DNA of 64,000 nt from CAYQJV01 sp964417925 (GTDB taxonomy: Bacteria; Hydrothermota; Tepidihabitantia; B3-TA06; CAYQJV01). The first letter of the stretch is position 1; each line of letters begins with the position of its first letter. Location: positions 46,728 through 110,727 of the forward strand of contig CAYQJV010000001.1 of assembly GCA_964417925.1 (NCBI GenBank), in the 5' to 3' direction. Below are positions 61,450 to 64,000 of this stretch, piece by piece. Made by a program: the position numbers and the translations under genes. The notes below the pieces were generated by a model. The model saw only the letters and a list, made by a program, of their open reading frames with translations, did no database searches and was not told the origin of the DNA.

Positions 61450-62442
61450 TCATGTAGTTACCTTTTCTGCCTCAGATACCATCTCTATGACATTTACAGG
61501 ACATACTTTGGCACATTCGCCACAACCTACACACTTCTCAGATATCACTCTATGTACCTCCCCTTCATTACCCTCTATTGCCTTAAACTGACACACTTTT
61601 GCACATTCATGGCAACCATTGCAACCTTCCCTTATAAAAGCCTTTGGCCGTTGAACAGTAAAATCTACATAGGACTTTGAAGGACATTTATAATAACATA
61701 TTCCACAATCTGTACATTTTTCCAAATCCATTATTGGAATATTATCTTCCATTTTTAATGCATCATAAGGGCAAACTCTTACACATATACCACAGGAAAA
61801 ACATCCTACTTTACAGATGGATCTCACTTTTGCACCTTTTTCATGAGAATTACAGGCAAGATACACCATTTTATTTGCGGGAACAAGTGTTAATACATCT
61901 CTTGGGCATATCTCCACGCAGATTCCACATCCAGTACATTTTTCTCTATCTATAATAGGAAGCTTCTTTTCAGACATTGTAATTGCACCAAAGGGGCAGG
62001 CTCTTTCACAATCCCCAAAACCAATACATCCGTAAGGGCATGCCTTTGTCCCTCCACTTAAGAGATGTGCTGCTCTACACGTGTTTATACCTTGGTATTG
62101 AGCCAGTTCTTTAACTATATCTGTACCTCCTTGACACTTTAAAAAAGCAACTTTTTTCTCCCCCACACTTACTTCAATCCCTAAAATCTCTCCAAGTTTA
62201 GAAGCAACCTCAACTCCACCAACAGTACAAAGGTTGGGTGGAGCCTCTCCTCTTGCAACTGCAGATGCATAGGCATCACAACCAGGATAGCCACATGCTC
62301 CACAGTTTGCTCCAGGTAAAACCTTCCTTATTTTTTCTTCTATAGGATTAGGCTTTACTGCAAATTGACGATGAGCTACAACAAGAATTAAAGCCATTAA
62401 AAGGGAGATACCAGCCATTGCAAGCACAGATGTGATGAACAT
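61450..62442 (-). CDS. rnfB: Rnf electron transport complex subunit B
   Basis: 330 residues. N-terminal membrane anchor, then the Fe4 cluster motif GANCGACGYPGCDAYA, then several 4Fe-4S ferredoxin sites (CTGCGICVEICP; CGICVRVCP; CTDCGICYYKC; CNGCHECAKVC; CVGCGECAKVCP). Accepts electrons from reduced ferredoxin for the ion-pumping Rnf complex. Begins one base after rnfA. Longer than proteobacterial RnfB because of extra ferredoxin modules. Confidence 0.95.
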   Translation of the reverse strand: MFITSVLAMAGISLLMALILVVAHRQFAVKPNPIEEKIRKVLPGANCGACGYPGCDAYASAVARGEAPPNLCTVGGVEVASKLGEILGIEVSVGEKKVAFLKCQGGTDIVKELAQYQGINTCRAAHLLSGGTKACPYGCIGFGDCERACPFGAITMSEKKLPIIDREKCTGCGICVEICPRDVLTLVPANKMVYLACNSHEKGAKVRSICKVGCFSCGICVRVCPYDALKMEDNIPIMDLEKCTDCGICYYKCPSKSYVDFTVQRPKAFIREGCNGCHECAKVCQFKAIEGNEGEVHRVISEKCVGCGECAKVCPVNVIEMVSEAEKVTT

Positions 62443-62443
62443 C

Positions 62444-63028
62444 TTAACTTGTTATTCCAAATAATCCTGCAAAACCCATAAACGCCAGGGCAACCAGTGA
62501 TGCTGCTACAAAGGATATAGGATATCCTTTAAAAGAAGGAGAAACAGGGGCAAGGTCCAATCTTTCCCTTATTGCTGCAAACAGAATCAAAACCAATCCA
62601 AAACCAAAGGCAGTTCCTATTGCAAATATCGTAGCATCAATAAAGCTAAAAGAATTATCAATTATCAAGAATGCAGTTCCAAGAATAGCACAATTGGTAG
62701 TGATAAGGGGGAGATAAATTCCCATGGCAGAATAGAGAGCTGGAATATATTTTTTCAAAAACATCTCAACAAACTGCACCAGAGTTGCTATCACAAGAAT
62801 AAAGGAAAGAGTCCTTAAAAATACCAGATTCAAAGGGAAAAGTACTACATGATATATGACCCATGTAATCCATGATGCAAGTGTCATTACAAAAAGGACC
62901 GCTGCACTCATCCCAATGGAGGTGGTAAGTCTTGTAGAAACTCCAAAGAAAGGACATAATCCAAGATATCTCATCAATACAATATTGTTTACTAAAAATG
63001 CTCCAAAAAATATCAACCAGGGATTCAT
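62444..63028 (-). CDS. rnfA: Rnf electron transport complex subunit A
   Basis: 194 residues, six membrane spans. LVNNIVLMRYLGLCPFFGVS and TNCAILGTAFL are the RnfA/NqrE motifs, with the cysteines that bind the intramembrane iron cluster. ATG overlaps the rnfE stop (ATGA). Confidence 0.95.
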   Translation of the reverse strand: MNPWLIFFGAFLVNNIVLMRYLGLCPFFGVSTRLTTSIGMSAAVLFVMTLASWITWVIYHVVLFPLNLVFLRTLSFILVIATLVQFVEMFLKKYIPALYSAMGIYLPLITTNCAILGTAFLIIDNSFSFIDATIFAIGTAFGFGLVLILFAAIRERLDLAPVSPSFKGYPISFVAASLVALAFMGFAGLFGITS

Positions 63029-63636
63029 AGCTTTGTCCCGTAAACCTTATTTATAAGCCCTTTAAGAAGACCTATTACAAGAAATGCTCCAGGAGGAAGT
63101 CCAAAAAAAAGTACTGGAGAAGCCCTAAATCCAGAAGGCATTACAGGCATGCCAAATAAAGTACCCTTTCCTAAAAGCTCCCTTATCGCTCCCATCACTC
63201 CTATTGCAAGAGCAAAACCAACCGATTTCCCCAACCCATCTAAAAAAGAGTCAAACACTCCATGGTGGTATGCAAAGGCCTCTGCTCTTCCAAGGATTAT
63301 ACAATTGACAACAATCAGAGGCACAAATATCCCAAGGACTCTATATATTGCAGGAGCATATGCCTGCATTGTATAATCTGCAATTGTAACAAACGTTGAT
63401 ATAACTACAATAAAAACAGGTATTCTTACCTGCTCAGGGATTACTCTCCTTAAAAGAGACACCACTATATTTGAAGATATTAGCACAAAAGAGGTAGCAG
63501 CAGCCATTCCCAAAGCATCCTTTGCAGTTACCGATGTAGCAAGAGTTGGACATAACCCTATCATCAAAATAAGTACAGGATTCTCAAGAATTATACCATT
63601 TACAAAATATTTCCATCTTGATTCCTTAGAACTCAT
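63025..63636 (-). CDS. rnfE: Rnf electron transport complex subunit E
   Basis: About 203 residues, six membrane spans, from ATG 63636 (MSSKESRWKYFVNGIILENP). LILMIGLCPTLATSV and NCIILGRAEAFA are RnfE/NqrD motifs. The longer reading from 63681 would begin upstream of the promoter -35. First gene of E-A-B; rnfC, rnfD and rnfG are not present upstream, where IS-like sequence and an unrelated secreted protein occur. Confidence 0.93.
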   Translation of the reverse strand: MSSKESRWKYFVNGIILENPVLILMIGLCPTLATSVTAKDALGMAAATSFVLISSNIVVSLLRRVIPEQVRIPVFIVVISTFVTIADYTMQAYAPAIYRVLGIFVPLIVVNCIILGRAEAFAYHHGVFDSFLDGLGKSVGFALAIGVMGAIRELLGKGTLFGMPVMPSGFRASPVLFFGLPPGAFLVIGLLKGLINKVYGTKL

Positions 63637-63644
63637 TTCTGTTA

Positions 63645-63672
63645 AGTATATACACAAAAAAAAATTTGTCAA
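63645..63672 (-). promoter_or_regulatory. Vegetative promoter of rnfEAB
   Basis: Minus strand: TTGACA (63672-63667), 16-bp spacer, TATACT (63650-63645), 8 bases to ATG. Leaderless geometry. Confidence 0.78.
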
Positions 63673-63689
63673 ATAAATCATTTAAGGCT

Positions 63690-63866
63690 GTTCGAAAAAT
63701 TCTCTTTAGCTGGTATCTTCTATTACCAAAAAAATTCATCTCAGATCAAATTAATAGAATTGTTCAAAAGATATCCAGATTATACAGCACCAGTATTCCC
63801 AAAGAATTTATAAATACCTTCAAGCGTATTTTTTGTCCCTCTCATAAATTTAAAATAATAAATTCT
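63690..63866. mobile_element. IS end / remnant related to the 3.7-kb element
   Basis: GTTCGAAAAAT at 63690-63700 followed by GCTGGTATCTTCTATT, matching the left end of the 3678 element (GCTGGTATTTTCTATC). The right part up to the neighbouring stop codon has no recognisable coding content. Probably a truncated or non-autonomous relative. Confidence 0.5.
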
Positions 63867-64000
63867 TTACCTTACCAATAAAATCTTCTTTATAAGACTT
63901 TTCTCCTCATTTCGTATCCTAACAAAATAAATTCCTGAGGATAATCTCCTGCCTTTTTTATCCCTCCCATCCCAGTAAAGCCTACAAGAAGGATTCTTAA
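63867..64000 (-). CDS. C-terminus of a secreted protein with FlgD/T9SS-type sorting domain
   Basis: Last 44 codons of a minus-strand gene entering from the right edge. RLYWDGRDKKGRRLSSGIYF followed by VRI and ending KKILLVR is the FlgD-like/Por-type C-terminal pattern (W-DG-D--G--L-SGIYF-R). The rest of the protein is outside the window. Confidence 0.8.
   Translation of the reverse strand, partial: KNPSCRLYWDGRDKKGRRLSSGIYFVRIRNEEKSLIKKILLVR

Noticed and set aside
63666..63881. 71-codon plus-strand frame at the right end
   Set aside because: Begins upstream of the IS end and runs across it into the stop of the secreted-protein gene; no ribosome site and no recognisable similarity.

Overview
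The window looks like a chromosomal segment of a low-GC, probably thermophilic, poorly characterised bacterium of the FCB/WOR-3-like kind. The basis for this placement is: SecA carries the long insertion in its first nucleotide-binding domain that is typical of FCB-group SecA; several secreted proteins end in Por/T9SS-type (FlgD-like) C-terminal sorting domains; there is an Rnf complex; and archaeal-type PheRS and archaeal-style HypA/HypB are present. The placement is an inference; no rRNA is present to test it.

Layout. 1-3.6 kb: 5' end of gcvPB, then pheT and pheS (minus strand). 3.7-4.2 kb: a decayed insertion sequence with 11-bp terminal inverted repeats. 4.2-13.4 kb: a Prx6-type peroxiredoxin facing dnaE, a tldD-tldE-patatin operon and an acyl-CoA dehydrogenase. 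13.5-18.7 kb: secA, ddl and a SPOR-domain protein (plus strand). 18.7-26.8 kb: one long minus-strand operon pdxJ-secD-secF-pgpA-cinA-thpR-nptA-phoU-SDR. 26.8-39.5 kb: the accessory part of the window (see below). 39.6-46 kb: hypA with an Mrp-type hypB, ftcD, then panC-DUF58-BatA. 46-53 kb: a minus-strand polysaccharide export-Wzz-smc-ftsY-TrkA_C operon. 53-57 kb: rpsP-khpA-trmD-rplS-rnhB-yraN-comM (rimM missing). 57-61 kb: tRNA-Leu-cdd-malic enzyme-TVP38-HEAT. 61-64 kb: rnfE-A-B, a second IS-end sequence, and the C-terminus of another secreted protein.

The most interesting part is a self-contained sigma-54 circuit. A 1606-residue regulator (33.8-38.6 kb) joins a Ser/Thr kinase domain, a P-loop ATPase, a long TPR region, a GAF domain, a sigma-54 AAA+ domain with an intact GAFTGA loop, and a Fis-type HTH. 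On both sides of it lie arrays of a perfect or near-perfect 18-bp palindrome, TGTAACATTTATGTTACA, three copies at 26.9-27.0 kb and two at 38.6-38.7 kb, spaced 72-73 bp. Each array is followed about 95-105 bp later by the same -24/-12 promoter (TTGGCATGTTTTTCGCT). One promoter faces a tandemly duplicated pair of secreted proteins (a small Trp/Gly-rich protein and an ~850-residue protein with a T9SS-type tail). The other faces a small operon encoding a Pro-rich secreted peptide and two small proteins, one DUF3892-like. This looks like a kinase-gated enhancer-binding protein controlling surface/secreted proteins.

Gene expression across the window is also unusual. At least twelve transcription-unit leaders have a near-consensus TTGACN / 16-17 bp / TATAAT-type promoter whose -10 box ends only 5-9 bases before the start codon and no Shine-Dalgarno sequence, so their mRNAs should be leaderless. 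Genes with longer leaders, and many internal operon genes, carry an AGGAGG-type site. One gene (BatA-like, 44195) appears to start at AUA.
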